Assembly (NCBI GenBank): GCA_050014415.1
Contig: JBEKDJ010000372.1
Coordinates: forward strand, 1-5,361
Source of the DNA: JBEKDJ01 sp050014415
GTDB taxonomy: Bacteria; Desulfobacterota; BSN033; UBA1163
Length of the DNA stretch: 5,361 nt
Direction: 5' to 3'
The notes under the pieces are model-generated. The model did no database searches. It saw nothing but the letters and a program-made list of their open reading frames with translations, and had not been told where the DNA came from. The stretch's first letter is position 1; each line of letters begins with the position of its first letter. Below are positions 4,977 to 5,361 of this stretch, piece by piece. The position numbers and the translations under genes were made by a program.

Positions 4977-5361
4977 TTCCGTCTTCGGGCGGTGAGGCAT
5001 TTTCGGAATAAGCAGTCATGTCCCCGACAAGGTCATGACTGGAAGAAGGGAAAAGGACGATGGCTTAATTGCGTCCATCCTGTAGTCGGAGGACATCTAA
5101 AGATACTGGAAAAGGAGCCTATTAATGATCACAAAAATTGACCAATGTCTCCCAAAGAATAATCCAACAATTTTTGGGACAAAGGTATATGCGGGGCAGA
5201 GAAAATCTATGGCCGGGGAGGACATTGACAGGAAGACCCGGTATGCCGACTCACGGGGGGTGGGTCAGGAGAGGTTGCCCACTGAAAGCCCGAAGGGCTG
5301 ATTATCCGGGAGCCTGGGACACCCTTTGTGCGTGCGTAAGGTTTCACTATCTGCTATGGAC
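4977..5361. other. Hairpin-rich downstream region, probably containing the element's right end
   Basis: Several complementary pairs lie close together: CCGTC-TTCG-GGCGG (4979-4992, a UUCG-type tetraloop 2 nt after the stop codon), CAGTCATG/CATGACTG (5013-5020/5034-5041), GGACG/CGTCC (5055-5059/5072-5076), TGTC-t-CCCAAA/TTTGGGACA (5146-5156/5173-5181), GTGGG/CCCAC (5260-5264/5278-5282) and AGCCC/GGGCT (5287-5291/5295-5299). None has the T-run of a clear intrinsic terminator. The density suggests either a structured RNA or the sub-terminal repeats of a mobile element. No conserved RNA family was recognised. Confidence 0.45.
5125..5301 (+). CDS. Small hypothetical ORF (58 codons)
   Basis: An ATG at 5125 is preceded by AAAAGGAG with 7 nt spacing, a good Shine-Dalgarno, and the frame runs to a TGA at 5299-5301. 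The 58-residue product starts MITKIDQCLPKNNPTIFGTK; it is basic and polar, with no membrane segment and no family that I recognise. It begins 148 nt after the transposase stop. Two inverted repeats lie inside it, which fits structured RNA as well as coding, so it may be spurious. The ribosome binding site is the main argument in favour. Confidence 0.3.
   Translation: MITKIDQCLPKNNPTIFGTKVYAGQRKSMAGEDIDRKTRYADSRGVGQERLPTESPKG

Noticed and set aside
1884..5177. CCAAAAATT (1884-1892) and its complement AATTTTTGG (5169-5177) as terminal inverted repeats
   Set aside because: A 9-base match is expected about once by chance between flanks of this size. The surrounding bases do not match, and the sites are not flanked by a direct repeat.
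5328..5361. GTGCG at 5328 as the 5' start of a second group II intron
   Set aside because: GTGCG is a short motif that also arises by chance, and too little sequence follows to test any domain I structure.

Overview
The window is bacterial accessory DNA built from three kinds of selfish or mobile element. From left to right these are the 3' end of a group II intron (about 1-119, + strand), a higBA-type toxin-antitoxin pair (615-1223, - strand), and one large transposase-like gene (2085-4976, + strand). Group II introns, higBA modules and IS66-type transposases are all bacterial. Base composition looks moderate, near half G+C by eye. Nothing fixes the phylum, and I see no rRNA, tRNA or housekeeping gene.

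Layout: 1-119 carries intron domain V and domain VI with a bulged branch-point adenosine. 120-614 has no convincing gene but holds a perfect 78-bp tandem duplication (358-513). 615-1223 is higB followed by higA on the minus strand, with a candidate promoter and operator at 1230-1258. 1284-1994 is about 700 bp of apparently non-coding DNA rich in inverted repeats, with one pyrimidine-rich strand stretch. 1995-2084 holds a good sigma70-like promoter, a hairpin touching the ribosome binding site, and a strong Shine-Dalgarno. 2085-4976 encodes one 963-residue protein. 4977-5361 is again hairpin-rich and holds at most a 58-codon ORF.

The centrepiece is the 963-residue protein. Its N-terminal third resembles the TM0106-type RecB/Cas4-like nucleases, with a likely four-cysteine Fe-S cluster. 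The middle is an RNase H-like DEDD exonuclease domain (RNase_H_2/YprB-like). The C-terminal half is an IS66-type DDE transposase preceded by a zinc ribbon. The apparent DDE triad is D687-D736-E855. The fusion joins a Cas4-like module, a 3'-5' exonuclease-like module and a DDE recombinase in one chain, so it suggests a transposase carrying its own end- or target-processing nucleases. No IS66 helper genes (tnpA, tnpB) are present, and I could not identify terminal inverted repeats or a target-site duplication, so the element's ends are open.

The genes do not form a pathway. The toxin-antitoxin pair probably stabilises the region, while the intron and transposase are independent mobile elements accumulated at the same locus.
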